From Candidatus Gastranaerophilales bacterium (lineage in GTDB: Bacteria > Cyanobacteriota > Vampirovibrionia > Gastranaerophilales > Gastranaerophilaceae), in contig CAJUJH010000001.1 of assembly GCA_910586855.1 (NCBI GenBank), positions 558,001-622,000 of the forward strand: 64,000 bases of DNA, written 5' to 3'. This document shows, one piece after another, positions 16,588-26,869 of this stretch. The notes beneath the pieces were generated by a model. The model did no database searches. It saw nothing but the letters and a program-made list of their open reading frames with translations, and was not told where the DNA came from. A program made the position numbers and the translations under genes. Positions within the stretch are counted from its first letter, which is position 1; every line of letters starts with the position of its first letter.

Positions 16588-19500
16588 CTATTTTTGATTG
16601 TTTTTAAATTCCATTATTATATGAGATATATAATAAAACAAATCCGCCAATATGTTAAATATTTCATCAAATTCAAGATTATCCTTTTTCATTAAAAGTA
16701 TGCCTTTTGCGCCCTTTACTGATTTTGGCGGGTTTGTCCACTGAAAATATTTTGTAATATTTAACTCCATTTTTCTTTTTAGAATAAGCCATTCCTGCAT
16801 TGTAAATGGGGTGTAAATCCTTATATTGTCAGGAGTTTCACGAATTTGTGTAATATTTATTGCAGTCCCTAAAAGCCTTAATCTAATTAATTTTATTAAG
16901 TTTTCAACACTTTCAGGCAGTTTTGAAAATCTATCTCTGAAGCTTGATGCCATATTTTCAAGCTCTGCAATACTTTTAACATCTGAAAGACGCTTATATT
17001 CAAGCATTTTCTGCTCATACGACCCTACCCACTCATCAGGGATGTATGCAGTTGCCTTAATATCCACAATACAAGGCTCTTTTGGCGCTTCTATGGTATT
17101 AGATACCGTATTTTGCCCGCTATACGCAGGTTTCTGAGATTTTAATTCATTAACGCATTCTTCTAATAAATTTACATAGGTGTCAAAACCCACATTTATC
17201 ATATGCCCGTGCTGTTTTGCGCCTAAAATATTCCCGACACCTCTGATTTCAATGTCTCTAAGCGCTATTTGATACCCGGAACCAAGGCTTGCAAAGTCTT
17301 TTATGGCACTTAATCTCTTAAAAGCGTCCTGGGAGAGCTCTTTCGACCTTTTATAAAAACAGTAGCAAAATGCCTGCCTATCTGACCTTCCGACTCTTCC
17401 CCTCAACTGGTAAAGCTGAGCCAAGCCAAAACGGTCTGAATCATTGATTATTATTGTGTTTGCATTAGATATATCCAGCCCTGATTCAATGATGGTAGTG
17501 CAAAGCAGGATATCATATTCCTTCATTGCAAAATCGTACATAATTTTTTCAAGTTCGTTTTCATTCATCTGCCCGTGCGCAACGGCTATTCTTGCATTAG
17601 GAAGCAGGTTTTGCAGATATTGAGCCACCGTATGTATGCTCTCTACGCGGTTATGAACAAAAAAGACTTGCCCATCTCGCTGTAGTTCGTGGTTTATAGC
17701 GTTCTTTAAAAACCCTTCGTTAAATTCTCCAACATAAGTTTTTACAGGAAGCCTGTTTTTTGGGGGTGTATTGATTAAACTCATATTTTTCAAGCCTGAT
17801 AGCGCCATATTAAGAGTTCTCGGGATTGGAGTAGCTGACATTGCAAGTATATCAATATTTTCACGGAAGCGTTTCAGCTTTTCCTTATGTGCCACGCCGA
17901 ATTTGTGCTCTTCATCTATAACTAAAAGCCCCAAATTCTTAAATTCACGGTCAAAAAGCAGGCTGTGTGTGCCTACTATTACATCGCATACCCCGCTTTT
18001 CAGCTCTTCAAGAGTTTTCTTACGCTCTTTAGGTGTCTTAAACCTTGATAATAACTGAACATTCACCGAAAATGGTTTGAATCTTTCCGCTATTGTCTGG
18101 TAATGCTGCAAGGCTAAAATGGTTGTAGGTGCAATAAGGGCAGCTTGTTTGCCGGACATAACAGCCTTAAATATAGCCCTAATCGCAACTTCTGTCTTTC
18201 CAAAACCCACATCCGCACATATAAGCCTATCCATTGGGCGTGAATTTTCCATATCATTTTTAACATCGACTATAGCCTGCATCTGGTCAGGGGTTTCAGT
18301 AAATTCAAAAGCATCTTCCATCTCATACTGCCAGGTTGTATCGGGCTCAAATGCAATACCCTGGCTCATCTCACGCTTAGCATAAAGTTTTAATAAATCA
18401 TAGGCAATTTCTTTTACTTCACCCTTTGCTTTATTTTTTGTATTTTCCCAAGCAGCTCCACCCATTTTAGACAGTTTTGGTTTAGTATTTCCCCCGCCCC
18501 TGTAGCGATAAAGAAGATTTATCTGCTCTGCCGGCATAAAAAGTTTATCCCCGCCTTGAAATTCTATCTCAAGATAATCTTTTAGCGCACCATCCATCTC
18601 TTCTTTTCTGAGCCCCTTAAAAATCCCTATTCCGTGGATTGAGTGCACCACGAATTCATTTTCCATAATGTCATTAATGGAATCTATATAATCCTGAGAT
18701 TGCTTATTGGATGAGTATTTGCGGGTTGTAATATCTTTTGAGCGTTTATTAAAAAGCTCTTTATCAGAAAGGAAAATCCACTTAGAAACAGAGTTTTGCG
18801 GATTATTTACAGCAGCTTTTAAATTACTGCAGACATTTGCAGCTACACCTCCGCCTGAAGTCAGCGCAGGGAGTGTGAAAATATCTTCTGAATATATCTC
18901 AAATTCTTTTAAAATTTCAGAAAATCTTTTAGGATAATTTGTGCAAATGAATACTTTGGAGCCTGTTTTAAGTTCTTTTTTAATGTAGTCTGAAATTTCT
19001 TTTGCGGAGGATGAGAAAAATGGCGGCAGCTCAGATTCAAATTCTATAAGCTTATCGGCAAATGTATCATCTGAAATGCTCTCATACCCTAAGTTGTCGC
19101 CGTTAAAATTTTCTAAAAACGTATCAAAGCCAATATTTTTAAACTTTTTAACCTCTTTTTTAAATTCCTGATAAGTAATATGGTTTTTGGCATTCAAAGG
19201 CAGTTTTAAATTTGAATCCAAATTTGTTCTGTAGGCTGCATTCATCTCCTCGTCAAGGTTTTCAAACTTTGCATTAATCTGGGTTGTATCATCATAAATT
19301 AAAATATAATCTTTAAAATAGTCTAAAATCCCTGTTAAATCTTTATTTAGGTAGTTTTGAAAATACTCTATCCCTTCAAAATATCCGCCGTTTTCAATTT
19401 TTTCAACAGTTTCACCATATAAAAGCTGAAAAATTTCAGATTCGCCGCTGATTTTTTCTAATTCCTGAACTTCCTTATATAGTTTGCTTTTAAACCCTTT

Positions 19501-20214
19501 TTTGTTATCTTCTGTAAGTAAAAATTTGTGCAGAGGATAAACCCTTATTTTATCAAGCTTTTTAAAGCTTTTTTGGGTATTTGGGTCAAACATTCTGATA
19601 TCTTCAACGGTGTCAGCGAAAAATTCAATCCTTACAGGGCTTGAATAGAGTGTGTATAGGTCTAAAATATCTCCCTTGATTGAAAATTCGCCTGCATCCA
19701 TTGCCATTGGTACTCTTTTATATCCAAATTTCACAAGTCTTTCAATGATTTTAGCGTAATCAATTTCATCATTTTTCTTAATTTCAAAAGAATTTTTATT
19801 GTAAAAATTATTATCCGGGAATTTTTCTAAAAGTGTTCTGATGGGCGCTATAACAAGGTTATAAATTCCTTGTGCAGCACCGGTTAAAACATCAACTTGT
19901 TCTTCATAAATATAATAATTTCTATCCACATCTTCATATGGGTTGACCTCTTGAAAGGGAAGGATTTTAGATTCTAAACCAAAAATTGAATCCAAATCTT
20001 TTTGATATTTTAAAGCGGTCTGCTCATTTAAAGTTATAAATAAAACTTTTTTTCTAAATACATTTGCGATTTTATTTAAAATAAGAAGTCTTAAAGGGTT
20101 ATTCAGCCCTGTCATACTTAATTTTATACCGATTTCTTTCTTTTTTAAAAAAGCCGAAAGCGGCACTAAATCAGGCGTGTCAAAACCGTTTAAAATTTCC
20201 TTTAAAGATTCCAT
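16588..20214 (-). CDS. mfd: Transcription-repair coupling factor
   Basis: Removes RNA polymerase stalled at DNA lesions and recruits the UvrABC excision system. The 1208-residue product has the UvrB-like N-terminal region (FSIKGDILDLYTLYSSPVRI), the polymerase-interacting domain around HSIHGIGIFKG, helicase Walker A ADVGFGKTEVAIRA, the DEEH box, SATPIPRTLNM, QLRGRVGRSDRQAF and the C-terminal TRCF domain. It is about 60 residues longer than the E. coli protein and has no missing motif. It heads the run mfd-PPIase-lipid A-lepB. Confidence 0.96.
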   Translation of the reverse strand: MESLKEILNGFDTPDLVPLSAFLKKKEIGIKLSMTGLNNPLRLLILNKIANVFRKKVLFITLNEQTALKYQKDLDSIFGLESKILPFQEVNPYEDVDRNYYIYEEQVDVLTGAAQGIYNLVIAPIRTLLEKFPDNNFYNKNSFEIKKNDEIDYAKIIERLVKFGYKRVPMAMDAGEFSIKGDILDLYTLYSSPVRIEFFADTVEDIRMFDPNTQKSFKKLDKIRVYPLHKFLLTEDNKKGFKSKLYKEVQELEKISGESEIFQLLYGETVEKIENGGYFEGIEYFQNYLNKDLTGILDYFKDYILIYDDTTQINAKFENLDEEMNAAYRTNLDSNLKLPLNAKNHITYQEFKKEVKKFKNIGFDTFLENFNGDNLGYESISDDTFADKLIEFESELPPFFSSSAKEISDYIKKELKTGSKVFICTNYPKRFSEILKEFEIYSEDIFTLPALTSGGGVAANVCSNLKAAVNNPQNSVSKWIFLSDKELFNKRSKDITTRKYSSNKQSQDYIDSINDIMENEFVVHSIHGIGIFKGLRKEEMDGALKDYLEIEFQGGDKLFMPAEQINLLYRYRGGGNTKPKLSKMGGAAWENTKNKAKGEVKEIAYDLLKLYAKREMSQGIAFEPDTTWQYEMEDAFEFTETPDQMQAIVDVKNDMENSRPMDRLICADVGFGKTEVAIRAIFKAVMSGKQAALIAPTTILALQHYQTIAERFKPFSVNVQLLSRFKTPKERKKTLEELKSGVCDVIVGTHSLLFDREFKNLGLLVIDEEHKFGVAHKEKLKRFRENIDILAMSATPIPRTLNMALSGLKNMSLINTPPKNRLPVKTYVGEFNEGFLKNAINHELQRDGQVFFVHNRVESIHTVAQYLQNLLPNARIAVAHGQMNENELEKIMYDFAMKEYDILLCTTIIESGLDISNANTIIINDSDRFGLAQLYQLRGRVGRSDRQAFCYCFYKRSKELSQDAFKRLSAIKDFASLGSGYQIALRDIEIRGVGNILGAKQHGHMINVGFDTYVNLLEECVNELKSQKPAYSGQNTVSNTIEAPKEPCIVDIKATAYIPDEWVGSYEQKMLEYKRLSDVKSIAELENMASSFRDRFSKLPESVENLIKLIRLRLLGTAINITQIRETPDNIRIYTPFTMQEWLILKRKMELNITKYFQWTNPPKSVKGAKGILLMKKDNLEFDEIFNILADLFYYISHIIMEFKNNQK

Positions 20215-20291
20215 AATAAATAATTATAGCACCAAAAACAGAACACTAAATCTCCTATTAAGGGCTGTTAAGCTAAAACATAAAGACTAAG

Positions 20292-21236
20292 TTATCCAAG
20301 CAAGCTTGCGCCTATAACGCCTGAATAATCTCCAAGCTCAGCTTTTTTAAATTGTGTAATTTTTGCAGGAACAGGAAGGGCTTTAGCTCGAGCCTTTTTA
20401 ATAGTTCCTAAATAAAAATCATCCACACTTTGAATCAAGCCGCCTCCAAGGATAATAAGCTCCGGGTTGTAAAAATTGATAACGCTTGCAATTCCGCCAG
20501 AAAGGTACTCTATGGCTTCATTTACATATTGCGTTACAATTTCATCTCTGGCATCAAGTGATTTTTTAATGTGCTTTGAACTTATTGAAGATGTTTTTGT
20601 AAATTCAGTTATAATTGACTGCCTGCCTTTTTTTACGGCTCCTAAAATTCTTGATTCAATGGCACTTCTTGATGCATAAGCTTCAAGGCACCCGTGTGCT
20701 CCGCAAGAACAGGCTCTTCCATTTAAATCCACAATTATATGCCCGATTTCACCGGCTGAACCGCTTGCTCCATAATGAATTTTGCCGTCTTTTATAATGG
20801 ATGAACCTATTCCGGTACCCACAAATATGCATACAATGTCTTTAAACCCTTGTCCTGCGCCGAATTTAAGTTCTCCAAGCGCTGCAACTTCTACATCGTT
20901 TCCTGCATACAAAGGAATATTGTATTTTTTTTCAATTAATTCTTTAACGTTAAAATCTTTGCAATCAAGGTTTATGCCGTTTATTAAAATACCATTTTTT
21001 CTATCTACCTGCCCTGCAAGCCCAATCCCTATTGAGGAAATTTCAGCTGCAGGAATGTTTGAAATTTTAAGCAGTTCATCAAGGGTTTCAAGGATTTTCC
21101 CCCTGATTTTTTCATTCCCCTTTTCTTTTTTAGTCTTATTTTTAACTTCATATAAGACTTTTCCGGTTTCTTTCTCAACAATTCCGGCTAAAATTTTTGT
21201 ACCGCCTAAATCAACTCCGATTGAATACCTTTTCAT
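20292..21236 (-). CDS. ROK family sugar kinase (glucokinase-like)
   Basis: Phosphorylates glucose or a related hexose with ATP. The 314-residue product has the N-terminal phosphate motif GVDLGGTKILAGIV, the catalytic Asp in AGNDVEVAALGE, FVGTGIGSSII, and the ROK zinc motif GRACSCGAHGCLEAYAS (CxCGxxGCxE). That spacing is typical of bacterial ROK glucokinases. No DNA-binding domain is present, so it is a kinase rather than a ROK repressor. It is 8 bp downstream of the acyltransferase gene. The sugar porter at 36257 could supply substrate. Confidence 0.88.
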   Translation of the reverse strand: MKRYSIGVDLGGTKILAGIVEKETGKVLYEVKNKTKKEKGNEKIRGKILETLDELLKISNIPAAEISSIGIGLAGQVDRKNGILINGINLDCKDFNVKELIEKKYNIPLYAGNDVEVAALGELKFGAGQGFKDIVCIFVGTGIGSSIIKDGKIHYGASGSAGEIGHIIVDLNGRACSCGAHGCLEAYASRSAIESRILGAVKKGRQSIITEFTKTSSISSKHIKKSLDARDEIVTQYVNEAIEYLSGGIASVINFYNPELIILGGGLIQSVDDFYLGTIKKARAKALPVPAKITQFKKAELGDYSGVIGASLLG

Positions 21237-21244
21237 AACTGTTG

Positions 21245-22075
21245 TTAATCTTCTTTATTCTTAATTCCGATACTTTTTAATTTGCTTTCAATATAACGCC
21301 ACCAGTGGAGCTTTTCTTTATATAAATATTGATATCCTTCAAAATCTCCGCGGCTTATATCACTTTGCTGTTTATCAGTAAAATCTTCAAATTCGCGCTC
21401 TAATTTATGAGTAAAATCTTTTCTGTCAAAATTAGGGTCTTTAATTATTTTTGGTTCTCCAAATTCAAGCAGTACTTCAGGTCTATCCTGTCTTAAAAAT
21501 GTATAATTAACAGCAACAGGAATTAAATTTACGCCGCCAAATTTTTTTGCTGCATTTTTTGCCATATAAGCTAAGCCGGATTGGAAAATTTCGGGGCGGT
21601 AATGAGGAGGGCGGATAATCCCCTGCGGGAAAAGCCAGAATGCTATATCGTTATCCTTTAAAGTATTTGCTGCATAGCTTAAAGACTGCATAGCACTTTG
21701 AGGGGATTTTTTATTAATTGGAAAACACCCTACATATTGAAAGAGAGGGAATCTGTTCATCTCTTCAATCATAAGACGCATCCTAAATTTGCCGGTTTTT
21801 CTTAAAAGAAAATGAATTGTAACATAACCAATAAGACCATCCCACCAGTTTGAATGCGGTGCATAAAAAATAGTGGCAAGATTTTTGTCTCTTTTTTCAA
21901 AATTCTCTAAACCCTTATACATTAAGGAATAGAACCTATTTTTCAGCATTGAGTAAAAAATTCTGTTACCAACAAAAATCCAAAAAGGATTATCCTTGGC
22001 TTTTCTGAATTTTTCTTCCCTGTTCCGTATTTTAGTCGGGGGAATTTCACTATATAAATGTTTTGGTGCAACCAT
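21245..22075 (-). CDS. PlsC-type acyltransferase
   Basis: Acyltransferase of the lysophospholipid family. The 276-residue product has the catalytic HX4D motif as H74-S-N-W-W-D79, a MGCFPIN-like second block (QYVGCFPINKKSP) and a third block FPQGIIRPP. These fit 1-acyl-glycerol-3-phosphate or related acyl transfer at the inner membrane. The sequence AYMAKNAAKKFGGVNLIPVAVNY corresponds to the final conserved strand. The exact acceptor (phospholipid, lipid A or glycolipid) cannot be read. Confidence 0.85.
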   Translation of the reverse strand: MVAPKHLYSEIPPTKIRNREEKFRKAKDNPFWIFVGNRIFYSMLKNRFYSLMYKGLENFEKRDKNLATIFYAPHSNWWDGLIGYVTIHFLLRKTGKFRMRLMIEEMNRFPLFQYVGCFPINKKSPQSAMQSLSYAANTLKDNDIAFWLFPQGIIRPPHYRPEIFQSGLAYMAKNAAKKFGGVNLIPVAVNYTFLRQDRPEVLLEFGEPKIIKDPNFDRKDFTHKLEREFEDFTDKQQSDISRGDFEGYQYLYKEKLHWWRYIESKLKSIGIKNKED

Positions 22076-22136
22076 AATTCAATTTTATTTTAAATCGCAG
22101 CAGGTGTCAAGAAACCGCTTTGGAACCTTATAGCGC

Positions 22137-25100
22137 CTACATTATACGTTTTAGCTGGCAGTATGCCTTGAATGATGTCAATTCTTTTTGAATTACATAA
22201 TGATGCTTGTTTAAATTTAAACTGCTTGCAATACTTAAAGCTTTTTCGTAAGTCTTAATAGTATTTTGGGCGACTTCAAGCTTTCTTGATTCTTCAATTG
22301 TTGTAATTGAATCTTGCATGATATTTGCTCTTAATTTATAAAGCTTCATCTGTAAGAAAACAAGCTCATTTATATTGGCATCTTGAAATGCAAGCTCTGA
22401 ATATGTTTTAGCATTATCAAGTTCACCCTTATTTAAGTATGCTTTTGCAAGCAGGGTTTGGAATAATACTTTAAAAGATGTTGTATTTATTTTAACGCTT
22501 TCGCAGATATTTATAGCTTTTTCGCATATTTCAATAGCTTTATCGGCACCATTTGTAATAAGGGTGGCTTTTGCGCTTATATACCAAGAGATTAAAGCTC
22601 CGAGTGCAATCTTTTCTTTAGAAAACCAGGTCATTTCTTCTGCGCATATTTCAAGTGCCTTAAGCGGGTTCCCTTCTTCTAATAAAACATATGCAAGAAG
22701 GGTTTTGATTATATTTTTGTTGTAGTTATCTCCGCAATTATTTGCAAAGGTAACTGCTTCAAACATATCGTCTTTAATTTTTTCATCAAAATCATTCTTT
22801 AGAATTTTATTAAATATATTAATTGTGTTCCATTTTGAAACAAGTTTTGAATCATCAATTGCATAAGAAAAATCTTTAACGATAGACTGTAAAATCTCAT
22901 CAGAAAGGCTTAAATACCCTTTAATTGTGTAGGCAAAGGCTGTTGCAAGTTTTAAATTTACAACAATTTTGGTATCTAAAATGATTTTATCTTTTCTTTT
23001 TTCTTTAAATACTTCTTTTTCAACAGCATCAATAAGTTCAAACACTGCAGGGTTGCCTTGTTCAGCTAATGCTTCTATCAAAATAATATTTGCCTTTATC
23101 CAGGAATTATAAATTTCCCTGATGTTTGAAAAATCATTCTTTTTCGGGTGTTTTAGCCATTCTTGCAAAGCAGGATTAATTTCTGTGTTTACAATTGTAT
23201 TTACCTCTTCAAAATTTCCGGTATGCAAGAGTGCTTCAGCTTTTCTTGTTTTAATCAAAGCTCTTTGAAGTGTATATTTTGGCTTGTCAAAATATTGTAA
23301 AACAGTGTCAGCTGTCTCAATTATGGCAGGGAAATTCTGTACAGCTCTTAAACTGTGAATTAAATACCCGGACAGCTCAATAACTTTTTCTTCCTCACCC
23401 CGGTTTTTTGCGTGTATAATTGCCGAAGTCAAATAATCAACAGCATCTTTCGGGGTTTTGTCATAGGTTAGCTTTCCAAGTCTTTCAAATATATTATTTT
23501 TAATATAAAAAGCATTTGGGTGCTTCATCTCTTCAAGGTTTGCAAGGCTTTGCTTCTGGCACATTATATAAAAAGCGGTATCGCCAATATATGAAGCAAG
23601 TTTTAAATTTGCAGTCCATAAATCAAAAGATAGTGATTTATCGCCCATTGTTTGCGCTAAAAGTGCGCGTATTGCAGGTGTTGATATTGTTCTTTGGCAG
23701 GTTTCATTTAAAAGCCTTGCTGCATAAGGTTTTAGGTCGTAGCTATTTTTTGCTTCCGCATAAATGTGCGTCCAAATTAGAGAATTTTTAAATCGGTAGA
23801 TATTTTCGCTTTTTTTAATGAAATATCCGGTTTTTTCTAAAAATGAGGCTATTTTTATAAACCCGTCATCAGATAGTTCAAATACTGTTTGTAATATGTT
23901 TTTTGTGAATTTGCCGCCTAAAAGTGAAGCTATACCCAGGAATGAATAGTATGAAATATTGTTTTCTTTTAAAAATTTCAGTCTTGCATCTAAAATTTCA
24001 CCCAAAGTTTGCGGAACAAAATAATTTTCTTCTCTTATATCGTATACAAATTCTTTATCTTTTAAATATACTTTTTTTGTTTCAAGAAAATACTCTATAA
24101 CCTGTTCTATATAAGCAAAATTTCCTTGCGAATTTAAGATTATCTGGTTTGAAATTTTAGAAGGCAATACCTCAAATGAACCTAATCTTAATTTAATATA
24201 TTCCTTAATATCATCAATCTCATTTGAAGCAAGGTTTATATTTAAAGCAGTATTCTTGGATAATTTATCTGAATTAATATACATATTAAGTGAATGCTGG
24301 TTTCTATAGGTTAGAAGGAATTTTGCACCTTGTGTAAAGAAATCTTTATTTGTTAAATATTTTAAAAATTCAAATGATGTTTCATCAATTAAATCAAAAT
24401 CATCAATTATTAAAACAAGTTTGGATTCACCTCTGAGTGCTTCAAGCACATCTTTTATATCGGAAAATGTCTTTTGTTTATTTGATAAAATATTTTCATA
24501 ATAATCTTCCCCTACAGGATATACAAGGTTTATGAGCACTTCAATTTTTTTAGGGTCAAAACCTTCTTTTTCGCTCATAAACGAAAGATGTTTTTGAAGT
24601 GTATTTCTAAGTTCTTTTACTCTTTTTTCATACTTTGAAGGTACAAAAGATAAATTAAATAATGATAATAATATATCCTGCAATAATCCTAAGGGTGTAA
24701 TTTGTGTAAGGGCGCTGCACTGTCCTTTTAATACCAGAACATCCGATTCTTCAAGTTTTTTATATAATTTTTCTAACAGAAAACTTTTACCCGCACCGCG
24801 AGGTGCATTAACGGAAATTCCTTTAATTTCGCTTGTGATATCGCAAATAGTGTCGTGGATAAGTTCAAGTGCAATATCTTCTTTTACGCTTTTTGATTGG
24901 GTAAATTCAGGTTTTTGGTCCAAAAATACCATTTTATAAGAATCGGGTGAAATTTTAATTAGTGGAATAACATCTGACAGAATTTTATAAGCACCTTCTG
25001 AAGTTATTATATCCTTTTCAATACCGTATTCAAGCTGTTTAACGCTTTCATTAGGTTTGATTTCATTTTCTTTTAAAACTGCAAATTTGAATGATATATC

Positions 25101-25682
25101 AGCCCCAAGGGTTTCATTTAATATTGAATTAAATTTTGAAAATTCCTCGGAAAATTTGTTGATTTTTTCTAAAAAGCTAATCTTTTTTGAATAGTTAATC
25201 TTAAAATTAACAATATCTTCTTTTATAAAGTCTGGTGTAACATTAAATGCAAGCTTGATTGCGGTTTTAATATTAAGAATTACTTTTTGCTTAAATTCTT
25301 CATCTTTATATTTTTCAAACACGTTTTTAAGAGTTATGAAATCAATATAAACGCTAAGCCGTACAGGTGCAGCTGCAGGCTGCAGAGGTTTAGGCTCCTC
25401 CTTTGATGCTTCTTTTTCAGGTGCCGGTTTAATATTTTCTATGGTTTCCGTATCTTCTTCAAACTGGTGAAAACATTTTCTGCAGTGTGAACTTGAAACA
25501 TAATTTGCACAATTACATTTTGGGCAGAATTTTACAAAAACAAACCCGCACTTTTTACAGGATGAACTGCCGATTTTTATCTGGCTTTTGCATCTTGGGC
25601 ATTCAAAAACGAGCCTTAAGTTGCAATTAGGGCATACAGTATCTTTTGGATTCAGTTCTGTTTTACACTTTGGACAATTCAC
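22137..25682 (-). CDS. Zinc-ribbon / STAND-type ATPase / TPR protein
   Basis: A 1181-residue regulatory-looking protein. Residues 1-70 hold three zinc ribbons of paired CxxC motifs (CPKCK...CPNC, CPRCK...CKKC, CPKCN...CRKC). A Pro/Glu linker follows, then an unassigned domain (about 110-260). Next comes an ATPase with Walker A NAPRGAGKS (about 295) and Walker B LVLIIDDFDLID (about 425). The C-terminal 550 residues are helical repeats of TPR type. This order resembles the ATPase-TPR module of MalT/LuxR-like and cyclase-linked STAND proteins, but without a visible DNA-binding or cyclase domain. The start is GTG with GAAGA upstream. Target and signal unknown. Confidence 0.75.
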   Translation of the reverse strand: MNCPKCKTELNPKDTVCPNCNLRLVFECPRCKSQIKIGSSSCKKCGFVFVKFCPKCNCANYVSSSHCRKCFHQFEEDTETIENIKPAPEKEASKEEPKPLQPAAAPVRLSVYIDFITLKNVFEKYKDEEFKQKVILNIKTAIKLAFNVTPDFIKEDIVNFKINYSKKISFLEKINKFSEEFSKFNSILNETLGADISFKFAVLKENEIKPNESVKQLEYGIEKDIITSEGAYKILSDVIPLIKISPDSYKMVFLDQKPEFTQSKSVKEDIALELIHDTICDITSEIKGISVNAPRGAGKSFLLEKLYKKLEESDVLVLKGQCSALTQITPLGLLQDILLSLFNLSFVPSKYEKRVKELRNTLQKHLSFMSEKEGFDPKKIEVLINLVYPVGEDYYENILSNKQKTFSDIKDVLEALRGESKLVLIIDDFDLIDETSFEFLKYLTNKDFFTQGAKFLLTYRNQHSLNMYINSDKLSKNTALNINLASNEIDDIKEYIKLRLGSFEVLPSKISNQIILNSQGNFAYIEQVIEYFLETKKVYLKDKEFVYDIREENYFVPQTLGEILDARLKFLKENNISYYSFLGIASLLGGKFTKNILQTVFELSDDGFIKIASFLEKTGYFIKKSENIYRFKNSLIWTHIYAEAKNSYDLKPYAARLLNETCQRTISTPAIRALLAQTMGDKSLSFDLWTANLKLASYIGDTAFYIMCQKQSLANLEEMKHPNAFYIKNNIFERLGKLTYDKTPKDAVDYLTSAIIHAKNRGEEEKVIELSGYLIHSLRAVQNFPAIIETADTVLQYFDKPKYTLQRALIKTRKAEALLHTGNFEEVNTIVNTEINPALQEWLKHPKKNDFSNIREIYNSWIKANIILIEALAEQGNPAVFELIDAVEKEVFKEKRKDKIILDTKIVVNLKLATAFAYTIKGYLSLSDEILQSIVKDFSYAIDDSKLVSKWNTINIFNKILKNDFDEKIKDDMFEAVTFANNCGDNYNKNIIKTLLAYVLLEEGNPLKALEICAEEMTWFSKEKIALGALISWYISAKATLITNGADKAIEICEKAINICESVKINTTSFKVLFQTLLAKAYLNKGELDNAKTYSELAFQDANINELVFLQMKLYKLRANIMQDSITTIEESRKLEVAQNTIKTYEKALSIASSLNLNKHHYVIQKELTSFKAYCQLKRIM

Positions 25683-25874
25683 TCGTTTCTTCTCTTGATA
25701 GTCTAAAAAGAAATCTACATATATTGTAACATTTCTTATTATATATTAATCAACTGTATAGTCTAGTAAGATTAAGCTAAAATCCACCGGATAGGCTAGT
25801 TTGTTCTCAAAGTTTCCCCGGTTTTTCTATGCTTTATACTTTAAAAAAATGAAAAAAAGTGCTAAATTAAGCTT

Positions 25875-26582
25875 ATGAATTTAGGAGTAAATATAGACCA
25901 TGTTGCAACGCTAAGAAATGCCCGGGGCGGGTTTGAACCGGACGTACTTGAGGCAGCTTTAATTTGTGAGATGGCGGGAGCCTCTGCTATTACTGTTCAC
26001 TTAAGAGAAGATAGACGTCATATTAAAGATAATGATGTTATTAATTTAAAGAAAAATTTAAAAGCAAGAATTAACCTTGAGATGGCGGCAACAGATGAAA
26101 TGCAAACTATTGCAATGAATTTATGCCCCTATTCCTGCTGTATAGTTCCTGAAAAAAGACAAGAGCTCACAACAGAGGGCGGGTTGGATGTTGTGCAAAA
26201 TAAAACAAGGATTAAAGAATTAATCGAAGCACTGCACTCAAAAAATATTGTAGTAAGTCTTTTTATTGACCCTGATAAAAAACAGGTAGAAACTGCAGCA
26301 GAAATTGGTTCTGATTATATAGAGCTTCACACGGGCTCATTTTCTAATGCATTTAAAACAGAAAATGAGTTGAATGAATTTAATAAATTAAAAGATGCAG
26401 CTGAATATGCTCAAAGCCTTGGTTTGAAAGTAAATGCAGGGCACGGGCTTAATTATGAGAATGTTTCTTTAATGAATAAAATTGATGGGCTTTGTGAATT
26501 AAATATAGGACACTCAATTATTTCCCGTGCGGTTTTTGTGGGTTTAGAGATGGCTGTCCGCGAGATGATTGAGTTAATTTAA
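25875..26582 (+). CDS. pdxJ: Pyridoxine 5'-phosphate synthase
   Basis: Condenses 1-deoxyxylulose 5-phosphate with amino-acetone phosphate in DXP-dependent vitamin B6 synthesis. The 235-residue TIM barrel starts LGVNIDHVATLRNARGG, then has ITVHLREDRRHIKDNDV, NLEMAAT, TEGGLDV, SLFIDPD, ELHTGSF and VNAGHGLNYENV, all canonical PdxJ blocks. It is transcribed divergently from the zinc-ribbon gene. The PLP-binding YggS-type gene lies downstream on the same strand with its own promoter. Confidence 0.96.
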   Translation: MNLGVNIDHVATLRNARGGFEPDVLEAALICEMAGASAITVHLREDRRHIKDNDVINLKKNLKARINLEMAATDEMQTIAMNLCPYSCCIVPEKRQELTTEGGLDVVQNKTRIKELIEALHSKNIVVSLFIDPDKKQVETAAEIGSDYIELHTGSFSNAFKTENELNEFNKLKDAAEYAQSLGLKVNAGHGLNYENVSLMNKIDGLCELNIGHSIISRAVFVGLEMAVREMIELI

Positions 26583-26604
26583 TTTTTTTGAAATGCTTTT
26601 TATT

Positions 26605-26633
26605 GGCATGCTTTTTTTAATAAAAAGCATGCC
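26605..26633 (+). repeat. 12-bp hairpin after pdxJ
   Basis: A perfect 12-bp stem (26605-26616/26622-26633, GGCATGCTTTTT arms) with a 5-base loop. It has no T-run after it in either direction, so it is a weak terminator at best; it may protect the pdxJ 3' end. Confidence 0.6.
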
Positions 26634-26741
26634 ATATTTCTACGACACATGTCATGAAAATGGTTAAAAAGAGCTATTTATTAAGTAATATTAAGAAAGT
26701 TAAAAAAGCGGAAAACATGTCCCAGTCCATGTTTTGGCATG

Positions 26742-26787
26742 CTCATTTATACAACAAATAGTTTACTAAACTAAATGTTGTCATGAG
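26742..26787. promoter_or_regulatory. Imperfect 46-bp palindrome over the yggS -35 region
   Basis: Arms CTCAT/ATGAG, ACAACA/TGTTGT and TAGTTTA/TAAACTA line up symmetrically around base 26766, with short unpaired gaps. The right arm covers the -35 box of the yggS promoter, so it could be an operator. Confidence 0.5.
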
Positions 26788-26807
26788 TACACTTGGCATC
26801 TTATAAT
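26778..26807 (+). promoter_or_regulatory. Promoter of yggS-sepF
   Basis: TTGTCA (26778-26783), 18 bases, TATAAT (26802-26807). The predicted start near 26814 leaves a leader of about 56 bases that includes GGAGG at 26823-26827 without a start codon behind it. Confidence 0.6.
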
Positions 26808-26869
26808 TGTTTCATAAGTTTTGGAGGTAGAAACTTAAATCTCGGGGCTGAAAGGTTCTAAAAGAAAAA

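Noticed and set aside
20215..20291. Possible small RNA or terminator between mfd and the ROK gene
   Set aside because: No stable hairpin with a T-run and no promoter could be made out.
26605..26633. Terminator for pdxJ
   Set aside because: The stem is perfect but no T-run follows in either direction, so I list it as a hairpin only.
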